A stretch of 64,000 nucleotides of DNA, taken from positions 1 through 64,000 of the forward strand of contig JANQPP010000072.1 in the NCBI GenBank assembly GCA_028289405.1, written 5' to 3'. This DNA is from Pirellulales bacterium (lineage in GTDB: Bacteria > Planctomycetota > Planctomycetia > Pirellulales > JANQPP01). The first letter of the stretch is position 1. Each line of letters begins with the position of its first letter. The position numbers and the translations under genes are program-made. This document shows positions 10,775 to 21,121 of the stretch, piece after piece. Under the pieces are notes generated by a model that was not told the origin of the DNA, searched no databases, and saw only the letters and a list, made by a program, of their open reading frames with translations.

Positions 10775-11734
10775 TCAGCGAATTTTTGGTCCACGCGGCG
10801 GCTTGGGTTGTGGGCCACCGGAAGCGCCGGCAAACGCGAAGGGCATGCCGTCGACCGTCTCGGACTCCTCGATAAACAGGAGCGATAAGACATAAAGCTC
10901 CAGATAGAGCAGAGCGATGGCAATGGGCATCATGATCCAGCCAGCGAAGTCGTGGAACACGGCATCCGCCAACTCCGAGCCCACGAGCACGTGCAGAATT
11001 CCCGTGATGGTGATGCGCGTGATGTTGGAAATCAGCGCGATCGGCACGGCGCTCAAAATGATGATCGCTTGTTCCCACCAAGGCCGCTTCGTGACCAGCG
11101 TGGTGGCCACGGCCAAGGCCATGAAGATCGTCAACATTCGCAGTCCGCTGCACGCCTCCACGACATTCATGTCGATCTCGGAAATGGAGATGCGATTTCC
11201 TTCAGTGTAAACGTCGAACCCCAAGGTTTGCAGCGAATACGCGCTGGCCAACGTGGCCACTTTTTGCAGTGGTGCCAGCAGATTGCGTTGCAAGGGGCCG
11301 GGCAAGGGATACATGAAGATGAGGAAGCCGATCGCGGGCCCTGCCCAACGGAGCGTGGGCCATCCGGCCACGAGCAGTACTACCCCGGCGAGGCAAGGCA
11401 AGAATGTAAGACCATCGACCGGTGCAAAGTTGTAATACGCGGCGGGAAGCCGGATCGACAATCCCAGCGCTATCAAGGCCAAGCCGACCCAGCGGGCACT
11501 GGCGGAAATCTGATCCTGCCCAGGCAATTCCTCCCGCCGCATCCATAATAGGGCCAGCGTGAACATGGGGACGAGATAGCCGTGGGAGTATTCAGGGCTG
11601 TCCCAAAATTGGGCCACGGCCCACAACGAATTAAAATATCCCCACAGGAGCGTCAGCGTGACGACCCCCAATAGGACGGCCGTTTCCGTCTGCTTCTGAT
11701 CCAGCGACGGCATTTGAAATTTTTCCGACTTCAT
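10775..11734 (-). CDS. Exosortase (PEP-CTERM transpeptidase)
   Basis: Multi-TM protein with exosortase catalytic motif NVVEACSGLRMLTIF, conserved Arg in ALISNITRITITGILH, and His in FHDFAGWIMMP. Confidence 0.93.
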   Translation of the reverse strand: MKSEKFQMPSLDQKQTETAVLLGVVTLTLLWGYFNSLWAVAQFWDSPEYSHGYLVPMFTLALLWMRREELPGQDQISASARWVGLALIALGLSIRLPAAYYNFAPVDGLTFLPCLAGVVLLVAGWPTLRWAGPAIGFLIFMYPLPGPLQRNLLAPLQKVATLASAYSLQTLGFDVYTEGNRISISEIDMNVVEACSGLRMLTIFMALAVATTLVTKRPWWEQAIIILSAVPIALISNITRITITGILHVLVGSELADAVFHDFAGWIMMPIAIALLYLELYVLSLLFIEESETVDGMPFAFAGASGGPQPKPPRGPKIR

Positions 11735-12326
11735 GGGGCCTACCTTCGAATATCCAGATCTATGGGTGTGAATCGTCGTCGCGAATTGAGGGAAGGCCTC
11801 ACCAGCTTTGAGTGAGTGAACGTCCCGGTCAGATTTCCTGCACGTACCGTGGTTTTTATGCGATTGCTAATCAGGGCAAATTGCTTCGCCGCGACATCGC
11901 GGGAGCGGCCAAGGAGACTCTACAAATTGCCGCCCTCGTCCGAGAGCCATGATCGAAGCTAGAACGCCTCAACAGGAATGGCGACAGGCCACGCGAGCCT
12001 TTTGCTGCGGTCATATCTTTCGCCAAGCCGCCCGCTTTTCATTTCACGGTAAACGGGTTGCAAAAAATTGTCAATTATCCGGCAAGGAAGAACGTCCGAA
12101 GAGCCAAAAACTCGGACACACCCGCCCGGCGCAACCGCTGCAATCCTGAATGGCCCTAGCGCAATCTGAGAAGAGGAGAGGTAGGCTTCCACCAAGTTTT
12201 CCAGCACAAAGTTGGCCGGCTTTATTGGGGGAACGTTTGAAAGCGCGGTGCACCTCAGGCTTCCCAGCGCATTACGCAGGCGAAGTGCATAGTCACGGGC
12301 TGCATAATCTCTTTGCTGATCGGCGC

Positions 12327-12860
12327 TTATTTCACCCAGCCATGCTCATGGAGCCAGCGGAGAATTCGTGGCCATGTATTGGGGCCGGGATGGCCTAGGA
12401 AATATGCGGAGAGCAACGCAGCAGCAAATAATAGGCAAAACAAAGCCGTTACGAAAGTGATGAGCCAACGCCAGCGCTGACGGCGTTGCCTCAATTGGAC
12501 CATGCGGTCGAGTGGTCTTTGCAACGCTAGGTGCTTGCGCTTGACATCTTCTAGGCGATATTCTTCGCCGTTCTCTTGGATGCTTGTGGCCGCGAAATAG
12601 CCGCTTTCCCGCAATGTCAGCAGTTCCTGGCAGGTTTCGCAAAATAGGCGATCTGCCCGGTACGGCGAAGAGATCAACACCGCACGAGGGCATTCGTCTC
12701 GGTGACAAATGATGGGGGTCTCGTGGCAGACCTGCTCGTTTCTTCGCTCGGATTCGTGCAAATTGCTCGTCCCCATGCTGAATTCGCCAGAATCCTCTTG
12801 GAATTGCCATGCCACAAACTTCGCACACTCTATTTTATTTTCCGTATAGATCCTATTCAA
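12327..12860 (-). CDS. Hypothetical membrane protein with Cys-rich (zinc-ribbon-like) N-terminus
   Basis: CHETPIICHRDECPRA...LFCETCQ cysteine clusters and one TM helix (WLITFVTALFCLLFAAALLSAYFL). Exact start uncertain. Confidence 0.5.
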   Translation of the reverse strand: MNRIYTENKIECAKFVAWQFQEDSGEFSMGTSNLHESERRNEQVCHETPIICHRDECPRAVLISSPYRADRLFCETCQELLTLRESGYFAATSIQENGEEYRLEDVKRKHLALQRPLDRMVQLRQRRQRWRWLITFVTALFCLLFAAALLSAYFLGHPGPNTWPRILRWLHEHGWVK

Positions 12861-12925
12861 ACGACATGGCGCATGTTGTTCATTTTATGTGACCACTAGA
12901 TGCTTTTACGGAGTCCTGGTGGATT

Positions 12926-13234
12926 TCATGAAACGTGATGAAGAAGCTCATCGATGGATCGCTGATCGAGAAAAACCAGCAAAAACGCAACAAATCGACC
13001 TCTGGAGAGGCTCTCCGCTTGCTTCTCGGTGAGCAAATGCGATGCTTTTTCTAAGCGGATGTGCAATGCGGTAAGATGTTGCGCCTTTCGCCGTTTAAAC
13101 TCCCGTTTCTGCGGGCTCGAAACAGCGATATACCATTTCCCAACGCATTCAATCGTCACATGTACGTTGGCGCCCGTTATTCGCACGGCGCGGTCTACAG
13201 GGATCGCGGCGCCTTTTTCGCGTGATGAGGCCAC
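12926..13234 (-). CDS. Hypothetical protein
   Basis: Open 102-aa frame with plausible composition (VDRAVRITGANVHVTIECVGKWYIAVSSPQKREFKRRKAQHLTALHIRLEKA); no family recognised. Confidence 0.4.
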   Translation of the reverse strand: MASSREKGAAIPVDRAVRITGANVHVTIECVGKWYIAVSSPQKREFKRRKAQHLTALHIRLEKASHLLTEKQAESLSRGRFVAFLLVFLDQRSIDELLHHVS

Positions 13235-13270
13235 GACTGAAATCTCCTGTATGTAATATCGAGTGACTGC

Positions 13271-14818
13271 GTGCCTGCGAATTCTCCCATTGGGACCGAC
13301 GACGAGGCATCGACGGGAGATCTCCCGAGCGACGGGGGGAGACTACTTCACCTACGCGACAATTCCGCAGAGAACGCGGTCGGTTTTCTACCACTGGCCG
13401 GATTGCGGGCCGAGATCGTCTCTCTGTTGGGATATGGGTTTCAAGCCTTCGGTATTCTGTTTTGCCTGCAATGGCTGGCGGCGATCGGATACTTCCCTTT
13501 CATGAAGGACCGGCTTCTGGGGCTGGTGCCGGCCTGTCTCGGGTCGGGATGTGGTGCGTGGCTCGCTTGGAAGGGTGTTCCAGGATGGCTTTGGAAAGGG
13601 GTCGTCGAATCTTCTCGAAACAAGTTCTTGACATTGCTCTTTGCGATGGCGGGAATCGCCCGCGTGGCCGCCGTTCTCCATTTCCCATGGGAACCACTCG
13701 TTGATGACGCGCAACTCCACCGTTATGCCGTGAACATGTTGACCGGAGGGGCCTACGGTTCGGAGCTCTATCGGGCCTTCTTTCCGCCTGGCATGTCATT
13801 TCTGTTGACGGCATGGTACTGGCTCACCACGCCGCATCCTTTGGCGGGGAAGATGCTGAATGTGATGGCCGGATTGGCCATGACCTACCTGACTTGGAGG
13901 GTCGGGCGAAGCATGGTCCGTGAAGCCACGGCTCGCTGGGCAGCAGTCTACGTGGCCCTTTCTCCGACGCTGGTTTTTTACACGGCAACCTTGGGCTACG
14001 AGATTGTGTTAGGCGCCCTCCTGCTGGCGATGCTGGCTCTCGTCTTACGGCCCGTTGCCTCGAAGGCGATACAGCTTTTGCAAACGCTGGCGTTGGGCCT
14101 CATGATCGGTGGCGGAATCCTGATCAAACCGATCTGCCTGTTGCTACCGGCTATCTGGGGCGGATGGCAACTGGCCGTGGACCGCCGGTGGCCCGGGGTG
14201 GTAGTCCGTTGGGCCGCCGTGGTCTGCATCGCGGGCCTCGTGGTCGCGCCATGGACGTATCGCAATTATCGCGTATTCGGCGAATGGGTGCTCGTCTCGA
14301 CCAACGGCGGCGTAACGCTTTACACGGCCAATAACCCCGAGTCTCAGGGAATTGCCATGGCCATCCGTCCGGCACGGGGCGAGGTGGACGAGGTGACCCG
14401 CGACCGCATCTGCAAGCAGAAAGCGATCGATTGGATCGTCCAAAATCCACTGGACTGGGCCTGGCTGTCGCTGAGGAAAATGACCTACCTCTGGGGAACT
14501 TCTTCCTCGATCATGTCCGTGATTTCGGTGGACCGGCTGTCGCCGAGGATCGAAGCAATCTGCATGGGTTGGATCAACGTCTTCTGGGCCGCGCTTTGGC
14601 CGTTGTTCGCCGTGGCGACCTTCAAAACCGATATTTGGCGGCGTTGGCAAGCTTGGCCCGCCCTGTTGCTGGTCGCCTACGTGTGGGGCATTCACCTCTT
14701 CTATGAGTCGATGAGTCGGCATCATGTCCCCTTGATCCCCATCCTTGCCCTGGTGGCCGCGGCTGGTTTGCGCGGCGCGCGAACCGAACCAGCTTCATCC
14801 CTTACGTCCGCTGACTAG
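13271..14818 (+). CDS. Glycosyltransferase family 39-like (ArnT/PMT-type) integral membrane protein
   Basis: Multi-TM protein with DDAQLHRYAVNMLTGGAYG, FFPPGMSFLLTAWYWLT and APWTYRNYRVFGEWVLVSTNGG, as in dolichyl-phosphate-sugar-type transferases. Start codon uncertain. Confidence 0.75.
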   Translation: MPANSPIGTDDEASTGDLPSDGGRLLHLRDNSAENAVGFLPLAGLRAEIVSLLGYGFQAFGILFCLQWLAAIGYFPFMKDRLLGLVPACLGSGCGAWLAWKGVPGWLWKGVVESSRNKFLTLLFAMAGIARVAAVLHFPWEPLVDDAQLHRYAVNMLTGGAYGSELYRAFFPPGMSFLLTAWYWLTTPHPLAGKMLNVMAGLAMTYLTWRVGRSMVREATARWAAVYVALSPTLVFYTATLGYEIVLGALLLAMLALVLRPVASKAIQLLQTLALGLMIGGGILIKPICLLLPAIWGGWQLAVDRRWPGVVVRWAAVVCIAGLVVAPWTYRNYRVFGEWVLVSTNGGVTLYTANNPESQGIAMAIRPARGEVDEVTRDRICKQKAIDWIVQNPLDWAWLSLRKMTYLWGTSSSIMSVISVDRLSPRIEAICMGWINVFWAALWPLFAVATFKTDIWRRWQAWPALLLVAYVWGIHLFYESMSRHHVPLIPILALVAAAGLRGARTEPASSLTSAD

Positions 14819-15053
14819 CCCCCCCCAATTTGGCGAATTGGCGAACTGTTGCCCTCGATGCGCAAGGTCCTCAATCCCGCGCATAATCCGGCAAATCGAA
14901 AAATCGTGCAATGTCGTCAGATTTCGTGTGTCGAGATTGCCGTTTGTGCCGATGCAATGGATCGTAGGGAATCATTTCCGCACATACGAAGACCAAGGTC
15001 GGTCCACCGTCGGCCAATTCGAGACACCTCTTGCGATCCATGGAGCTGGGCCC

Positions 15054-16331
15054 ATGCCTCGACGATTCCATTCCTGCTGGATAACTTTGCTCGCGGCGCT
15101 GATACCTTTCGCGGCACATGTGGTCCCTTTCGCGGGAGCACAAACCTCCCAGGACGAATTCGCGGTACAGATCGTACCGCAACAAGGAAGCCCAGCTGAA
15201 CCTGGGCTCCTTGAAAACTTGGGAGCGGGCACGGAAGTACTGTCCGATGACGTGGTGGGCGAATCGGAAACGGTCCGTGAGCGGTATCCCGATACCAAGA
15301 TCAAAATCGAGCGCCAAGTCGCGCTCGACAAAGACCGGAATTACGTCAACCACGGCTCTTGGACGCACTACGACCCGGAAGGGAATGTCCTTGCCCAAGG
15401 CGAATTTCGTCACGGACGGCGTCACGGCCCCTGGATCAAATGGTATGCACCGGGAACAGCCACTCTCTTCGAGGATCCGCTGTATCAAGGATTCGAACAG
15501 CCGTTCCGATCGGAAGTGAATCTGCGAGACGGCAAGCTGGACGGGACCTGGACGATTTTCGATGCCCAAGACCGGATGGCCAGCCAGTGGGAATTCGAGA
15601 ACGGAGTCCGTCACGGCAAATCGATTTGGTGGTTCCCCAATGGAACGATCGCCCGTGAGGTCCTGTTCCAGGACGGGCAATTGGACGGCGAGCTTGTCGA
15701 TTACAACCCGGAGCAGGAAGTCGTCAACCGGATCTCCTTTGCCGCCGGCCTCGAATTGGTAAAGGAGATCAAGTGGCATAACGATGTCCAAAAGAAGTTC
15801 GAGGGCTGGGGGCTACGGTCGCGCGAAATCGTCAATCCCAGCTACGATTGGTGGAATGGCGTCGTCAAGATGCCTGTCGCCAAGTCGTCCACGCCTCTCC
15901 GCCGGCACGGAAAATGGATCTTCTGGCATACCACAGGTGAGGAATTGGCGGACGGTGAATACTTCCTCGGAAATAAGATCGGCAAATGGAAGTGGTCCTT
16001 TTCGAATGGCCAAACTCAAGCCCGAGGCGAATTCATCGAAGGCCTGCCGCATGGCCGCTGGTCTTGGTGGTACGAAAACGGCCACCGGCAATGTGCGGGC
16101 CGCTATGAACGGGGCGAAGAGGTTGGTGTGTGGTCGAGTTGGCGCGATGACGGCAAACTCGTGCAAATCCTCGATTACTCCACCCCGGCTGCTTCCGCCG
16201 AGGAGCCCGACGCGGAGATGGTGCAGGCCGAGCCGGCGACGCCTCCCGAGCCCGTGGAGGAAGTTCCCATGCCTGACCTGCAATCGCTACGCGTGAATCT
16301 GTCTCAACGCGACCATGGCTCGGCCCATTAA
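15054..16331 (+). CDS. Secreted MORN/YwqK-type repeat protein, copy 1
   Basis: Start assigned to internal ATG at a signal peptide (MPRRFHSCWITLLAALIPFAAHV). Repeats such as NHGSWTHYDPEGNVLAQGEFRHGRRHGPWIKWYAPG and ADGEYFLGNKIGKWKWSFSNGQ. Confidence 0.8.
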   Translation: MPRRFHSCWITLLAALIPFAAHVVPFAGAQTSQDEFAVQIVPQQGSPAEPGLLENLGAGTEVLSDDVVGESETVRERYPDTKIKIERQVALDKDRNYVNHGSWTHYDPEGNVLAQGEFRHGRRHGPWIKWYAPGTATLFEDPLYQGFEQPFRSEVNLRDGKLDGTWTIFDAQDRMASQWEFENGVRHGKSIWWFPNGTIAREVLFQDGQLDGELVDYNPEQEVVNRISFAAGLELVKEIKWHNDVQKKFEGWGLRSREIVNPSYDWWNGVVKMPVAKSSTPLRRHGKWIFWHTTGEELADGEYFLGNKIGKWKWSFSNGQTQARGEFIEGLPHGRWSWWYENGHRQCAGRYERGEEVGVWSSWRDDGKLVQILDYSTPAASAEEPDAEMVQAEPATPPEPVEEVPMPDLQSLRVNLSQRDHGSAH

Positions 16332-16421
16332 TGCGTGTCGCACGAACTTGTAGCGTACACGACGTTCCGGGCTGAGATATGTAGGTGGGATTTTAGGCGA
16401 CAAGATCGGAACCCAGCGGTC

Positions 16422-17555
16422 ATGCACGCATTCCACGATTTCGCCGCACGTTTTCGAGGATGGCTCTGCGTGGCTTGCTTGCAGGCGTTGGTTTTCCTCG
16501 CTCCCGCGTCTGGGGCTTCGCCCGACGACCCGCCCGTGCGTTTGAAGATTTCGACGAATGATACCGCTGGGCGGCCCCTGGCCCCTTCGATCGGGACGAA
16601 GACGCCTCAATCCAAGCCATCCCCCGAGTCGCCTCGGCTCTCACTTGTCGAGGTGTATTCACAAAAGCATCCCCGTGTGCGGTTTGATGAACTCGGCCAG
16701 CGTCAAGAATTTCGCCACGGTTCCTGGACCATTTATGACCGTCAAGGCAAAACGCTCGCCCAGGGACGTTATGTGGATGGAAAGAAAAATGGCCAATGGA
16801 CCCGCTGGTATCGCCTAGGCGAAGGGAACTTCTTCGACCATGCCGAGTTCGATGGCTTTCAGCAGCCGTTCTGGGCACGTGCCACGTTACGAGATGGCGA
16901 GTTGGATGGCGTCTGGAGTGTCTTCGATGCCGAAGACCGGCGTGTGTTTCAGTGGGAATTTCGCCACGGCGAGCAGCATGGACTCTCCCGCTGGTGGTAT
17001 CCCGACGGAAAAAAACGCCGTTTTGCCGAGTATGCCGAGGGGAAGTTGGAGGGCTCATTGCGGGAATGGAACCCCCAGGGCGAACAGACCAAGCACCAAC
17101 GCCTCTCCCTTGGGCGCCCCATCGTGAAGGACGTGCAATGGCACGAGAATCAAAAGCCCAGCATTCAGGGTTGGTTTCTACTGCCGGGAGAAGTCGTCGA
17201 AACCGATTGCGATTGGTGGTCAGCCATGGTTCGCATGAAGGTGGTTGCTAAAGAACTGACCCGCGATCCGCATGGCGTCTGGACCTGGTGGTTCCCCAAC
17301 GGCCAAAAGATGAGCCGCGGAGAGTACCGCAACGGTCAGCAAATCGGACACTGGGCGTGGTGGCATTCTCAGGGACAGAAACGGGCCGAAGGCGTTTTTC
17401 ACGACGGTTCGCCGGTGGGTGTATGGCGGACCTGGGACGCGGCCGGCCAACTCGTCGCGTCTGAAAAGTTCCCCTTCGACTTCGATTCCAGCGAAAGCTC
17501 AGGACGGACGGTGCTGGCTCGCCATTCTGAACCTTCCGATTCGGCGGTGAAGTAA
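16422..17555 (+). CDS. Secreted MORN/YwqK-type repeat protein, copy 2
   Basis: Same architecture as the preceding gene: RHGSWTIYDRQGKTLAQGRYVDGKKNGQWTRWYRLGEG, QQPFWARATLRDGELDGVWSVFDAEDRR. Confidence 0.8.
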   Translation: MHAFHDFAARFRGWLCVACLQALVFLAPASGASPDDPPVRLKISTNDTAGRPLAPSIGTKTPQSKPSPESPRLSLVEVYSQKHPRVRFDELGQRQEFRHGSWTIYDRQGKTLAQGRYVDGKKNGQWTRWYRLGEGNFFDHAEFDGFQQPFWARATLRDGELDGVWSVFDAEDRRVFQWEFRHGEQHGLSRWWYPDGKKRRFAEYAEGKLEGSLREWNPQGEQTKHQRLSLGRPIVKDVQWHENQKPSIQGWFLLPGEVVETDCDWWSAMVRMKVVAKELTRDPHGVWTWWFPNGQKMSRGEYRNGQQIGHWAWWHSQGQKRAEGVFHDGSPVGVWRTWDAAGQLVASEKFPFDFDSSESSGRTVLARHSEPSDSAVK

Positions 17556-17582
17556 TCCTTCCTTTTGCTCCCTCCCGCGTTT

Positions 17583-20243
17583 TCAGACTCGCCGGACTCG
17601 GTCTGATTTCAACGGCCGCTTAGCCTTGGACGAAGCTGGACGACCGGTGCCGCGCTGAGGCCGTCGAGTGGCACGAGTCACGTGCGGAGCGGGCAGGTCG
17701 TGGGGTTCGAATTCTTCTTCCTCTTCGTCAGTCTCCTCTTCCTCCCACGATTCATCGTCCACACCTTCTTCGTACTCTTCTTCCAGCTCATCTTCTTCAA
17801 ACGGTGCTTCCTCGAAGTCTTCCTCGTCGTCGAATTCTTCGTCACCTTCGAGTACGTCTTCGTCTACTGGCCACTCCGTTCCCGAATCATCGGTGCTTTG
17901 CAGGTCACGCCATTCATCCCGTGAAATGAGGATTTCACGGGCCTGGGAGCCGTTGTAGGGACCCACCACGCCATCTTCTTCCATGTAGTCGATCAACCGC
18001 GCGGCGCGGCCGTAGCCAATTCCCAAGCTGCGTTGCAAGAGCGAGACACTCCCCCGGTTTTCACGCAGCACGATTTCCACGGCGGAGCCGTACAGTTCGT
18101 CACGCCGGTCACTGGCGGGAGACGCGGCCTTGCTCTCATCTTGGGTCTGGAGCTGCACCAACTCATGCACGTATTGCGGTTCGGAGGTACCGACGAAACT
18201 CACGATGCGGTTGATCTCGTCGTCATCGACAAAGGCGCCTTGCCCACGAATCAGCGTACTGGTGCCGGGCCAAAGGAAGAGCAGGTCTCCGTTGCCCAAG
18301 AGCCGGTCGGCCCCCATCTCATCCAGCACGACGCGGCTATCGGTCCGGCTGGAGACTTGGAACGCAATGCGCGCCGGCAGGTTCGATTTGATTAAACCGG
18401 TGATCACGTCCACGGTCGGCTTTTGCGTGGCCAGGACCAGATGGATGCCGACAGCCCGGCTCTTTTGCGCCAAGCGGATGATATGCTGCTCCACTTCCTT
18501 CGCGGCGGTCATCATCAGGTCCGCCATCTCATCGGCCACGATCACGATGTAGGGCAGGTGCAACGGAATCTGTTCCCGCTCCTCGTCCGTCTCCGGCTGC
18601 AAGCGGTCCATCAGTTCCTCTTCGCCCAGTTGGTTGTAAACGCTCATGTGCCGCACGCCCGCGCGGGCCAACAGGGCGTAACGTTCCTCCATCTTCTCCA
18701 CCGCCCAAGCCAAAATGGCTTCCGCCTTTTTCATGTCCGTCACGACGGGGTGCATCAAGTGCGGCAATTTCTTGTACGGACTTAGCTCCACCATCTTGGG
18801 GTCGATCATCAATAGCCGCACTTCATCCGGCCGGCGGGTCATCAGAATGGAGACAATCAAAGAATTCAAGCACACGCTCTTGCCCGTGCCGGTACGTCCG
18901 GCGATGAGCAGGTGGGGCATCGTCGCCAAATCGACCAGCAGCGGATTGCCCGAGACATCCTTGCCCAAGAAGATCGGAATTTGTGATTCGCGAACCTTGG
19001 TTTGGGTCTGCTCCAACACTTCGCGCAGTCGCACGAGTTGCCGCTCCGGATTGGGGACTTCGATGCCCACGGTATTCTTGCCGGGAATGGGGGCCACGAT
19101 CCGCACGCTCGGAACCCGCAGCGCGATCGCCACATCGTCCGCCAAGCTGGTGATCTTGCTCAACCGCAGCCCGGCTTCGAGTTCGACTTCGTATTGCGAA
19201 ATGACCGGCCCGGTCTCGATCTCCACCACGGAGACTTGAAAGCCGAAGCTGGAGAAGGTCTCTTCCAGCAGTTTCGCGTTGCGGCGGACTTGCCGCTCAT
19301 GTTCCTCGGTGAACCGGGAATCCCCCGGAAGCAACAAGTCCCAGGAGGGAAGTTCGTAGTCCACCTCTTCATCGCCTTGCCCCGCTCCCTCCAGAAGCTC
19401 CACCAAGTTGTCGTTCTTCGAACACTTGCGGGAGTTGATACGAAGCGCCTTGGCCAAACGCCGGCCCACGGAGCGGCGAGCTGGCGCGGGCTCTTCTTCG
19501 TATTCCTCCTCTTCCTCCACATCCGACGCGGCCGTATTCAATCTGGCCTCACGATGCAAATCTTCGTCCGTCAATTCGTCCGCATCTCCCCGACGTTTGC
19601 CGATTTTGATTTTCATGCCGCCGATAGGTGCATCCTCTTCGTCATCGGCATGTTCCTCGTGCGAAACCTTCGAGCCCTTGAAAAGGGCTTTTCTGGAAGC
19701 CATGCCCTCCTTCAGGCCCGACAAGGACCTTCCCGCCCGTGCGAGTCCCGCATCGTCGAATGCCAGGATGAGGCCGCTCAAGAGGAAACCGATGGGCAGG
19801 ATATAAGTCCCTGGTTCGGCGAAATGGCGAGCGAGAAATCCGCCACAGGCCGCGCCCAGGTAACCGCCCGCGCCAATCACGGGACCAGGCGACCAGCCGG
19901 GAAGTAAGAAAGCCGCGAGCGTGCAAAATCCTGCCAGGGAGAGCAGCCAGCCGCCCAATCTGACCAGCGGCTCCTGCCAGATCCGCCGCTGGAACAGTGC
20001 GCGATCCAGGATCAATAAGGAAATGAGCAGATAAAGCGATCCCCAACCGACGCCGTGATAGAGCATGTCGGCGATTCGGGCACCAGGGGTTCCCAAGACA
20101 TTCGTGGGAGAAGCGGCCGTCGGGTAGACCAAGCCGCGCGGGCTGTCCCCCGCATGGTAGGTCAGCAGCGCGGCAGAGAGAAACAGGACCGCCACCAGCA
20201 GCGCGGTCGCGGCGGCAGAATAGTGGAAGCGATTTTCAGGCAT
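17583..20243 (-). CDS. ftsK: DNA translocase FtsK/SpoIIIE
   Basis: Four N-terminal TM helices, LLIAGRTGTGKSVCLNSLI, PYIVIVADEMADLMM, gamma domain SLLQRSLGIGYGRAARLIDYMEEDGVVGP. Start assigned to internal ATG (MPENRFHYSAAATALLV). Confidence 0.95.
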   Translation of the reverse strand: MPENRFHYSAAATALLVAVLFLSAALLTYHAGDSPRGLVYPTAASPTNVLGTPGARIADMLYHGVGWGSLYLLISLLILDRALFQRRIWQEPLVRLGGWLLSLAGFCTLAAFLLPGWSPGPVIGAGGYLGAACGGFLARHFAEPGTYILPIGFLLSGLILAFDDAGLARAGRSLSGLKEGMASRKALFKGSKVSHEEHADDEEDAPIGGMKIKIGKRRGDADELTDEDLHREARLNTAASDVEEEEEYEEEPAPARRSVGRRLAKALRINSRKCSKNDNLVELLEGAGQGDEEVDYELPSWDLLLPGDSRFTEEHERQVRRNAKLLEETFSSFGFQVSVVEIETGPVISQYEVELEAGLRLSKITSLADDVAIALRVPSVRIVAPIPGKNTVGIEVPNPERQLVRLREVLEQTQTKVRESQIPIFLGKDVSGNPLLVDLATMPHLLIAGRTGTGKSVCLNSLIVSILMTRRPDEVRLLMIDPKMVELSPYKKLPHLMHPVVTDMKKAEAILAWAVEKMEERYALLARAGVRHMSVYNQLGEEELMDRLQPETDEEREQIPLHLPYIVIVADEMADLMMTAAKEVEQHIIRLAQKSRAVGIHLVLATQKPTVDVITGLIKSNLPARIAFQVSSRTDSRVVLDEMGADRLLGNGDLLFLWPGTSTLIRGQGAFVDDDEINRIVSFVGTSEPQYVHELVQLQTQDESKAASPASDRRDELYGSAVEIVLRENRGSVSLLQRSLGIGYGRAARLIDYMEEDGVVGPYNGSQAREILISRDEWRDLQSTDDSGTEWPVDEDVLEGDEEFDDEEDFEEAPFEEDELEEEYEEGVDDESWEEEETDEEEEEFEPHDLPAPHVTRATRRPQRGTGRPASSKAKRPLKSDRVRRV

Positions 20244-20523
20244 GGACGCGAGAAGAAAAGCGAAAACCTTCCCACCACACGTGGCGGGACTGCCAGCCAG
20301 GGCGCGTCCATGCCCAGTTGTGCTCCATCCGTTTTCCAAAAGAGGTTATCGGCGAAGCACGGGACGGACGAGAAAGAAATGCGGGCAGGCGGCTCTTCTT
20401 GCCCGAGTGTGCTTCTTTGCTGGGAAAGAACGTCTCCCGGCACCGGCATCGCCGTTACGATCGGCAGATGAAGACGATCCTCAAAATCGACACAGCAGGA
20501 AAAACGGAGCAGGGAGCATCTGG

Positions 20524-21096
20524 TCAGCCCGCTGCGGAGTGCCGCCCTTGCTCCAGATCCAACAGCCGCTGCTTGATGGCCGTCCCGCCATACGCGGAGT
20601 ATCCGCCGAGTTTGCCGCCGGAGCCGACCACGCGGTGGCAGGGAATGATCAGTGGAAGAGGGTTGCGGGCCATGATGTTTCCCACGGCCCGCGCGGCTCG
20701 CGGAGATCCGGCTCGCGCGGCCAAGTCTTGATAAGACAACCGCTGGCCCCAGGGAATATCCCGGCATTGGGCCAACACGCGGCCCGCGAAAGGGCTCCAA
20801 CCGGAGAGATCAATTTCCACATCCGAGAAGTCGGCCCGCTTGCCGCCGCACAATCCGCGAACACGGTCGACCAGAGATCGAAGAAACGCAGGGACTTCTT
20901 CCGTCACCGCTCCGAAATCGTGGATCTTTTTCAGTGCCGTCTTCCGGTCCGGATAGCCAAACGCCAGGCCACGTACCTGTTCACCTTCGGCTAGCAGCGC
21001 GCTCCAACCGAGCGCTGTCTTGAAGGCCACCGCTAGCCCCACTCTCGGTTCTTCCACCGATTCGTTTCTTGGATCTAGCATGCATGAGACAGCCAT
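20524..21096 (-). CDS. ogt: Methylated-DNA--protein-cysteine methyltransferase
   Basis: Active-site motif IIPCHRVVGSGGKLGGYSAYGG with MGT-type wHTH (SYQDLAARAGSPRAARAVGNIMARNP). Confidence 0.9.
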   Translation of the reverse strand: MAVSCMLDPRNESVEEPRVGLAVAFKTALGWSALLAEGEQVRGLAFGYPDRKTALKKIHDFGAVTEEVPAFLRSLVDRVRGLCGGKRADFSDVEIDLSGWSPFAGRVLAQCRDIPWGQRLSYQDLAARAGSPRAARAVGNIMARNPLPLIIPCHRVVGSGGKLGGYSAYGGTAIKQRLLDLEQGRHSAAG

Positions 21097-21121
21097 GGGA
21101 TGGTTTCCTCATGAGCGCGAG

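Noticed and set aside
11949-12253. Small ORFs in the gap upstream of the exosortase gene
   Set aside because: Short, overlapping on both strands, no motif or ribosome-binding site that stands out.
17668-17958. Ser-rich plus-strand ORF (SSSSSSVSSSSHDSSS...)
   Set aside because: Produced by the complementary strand of the FtsK acidic GAA/GAG-rich tail.
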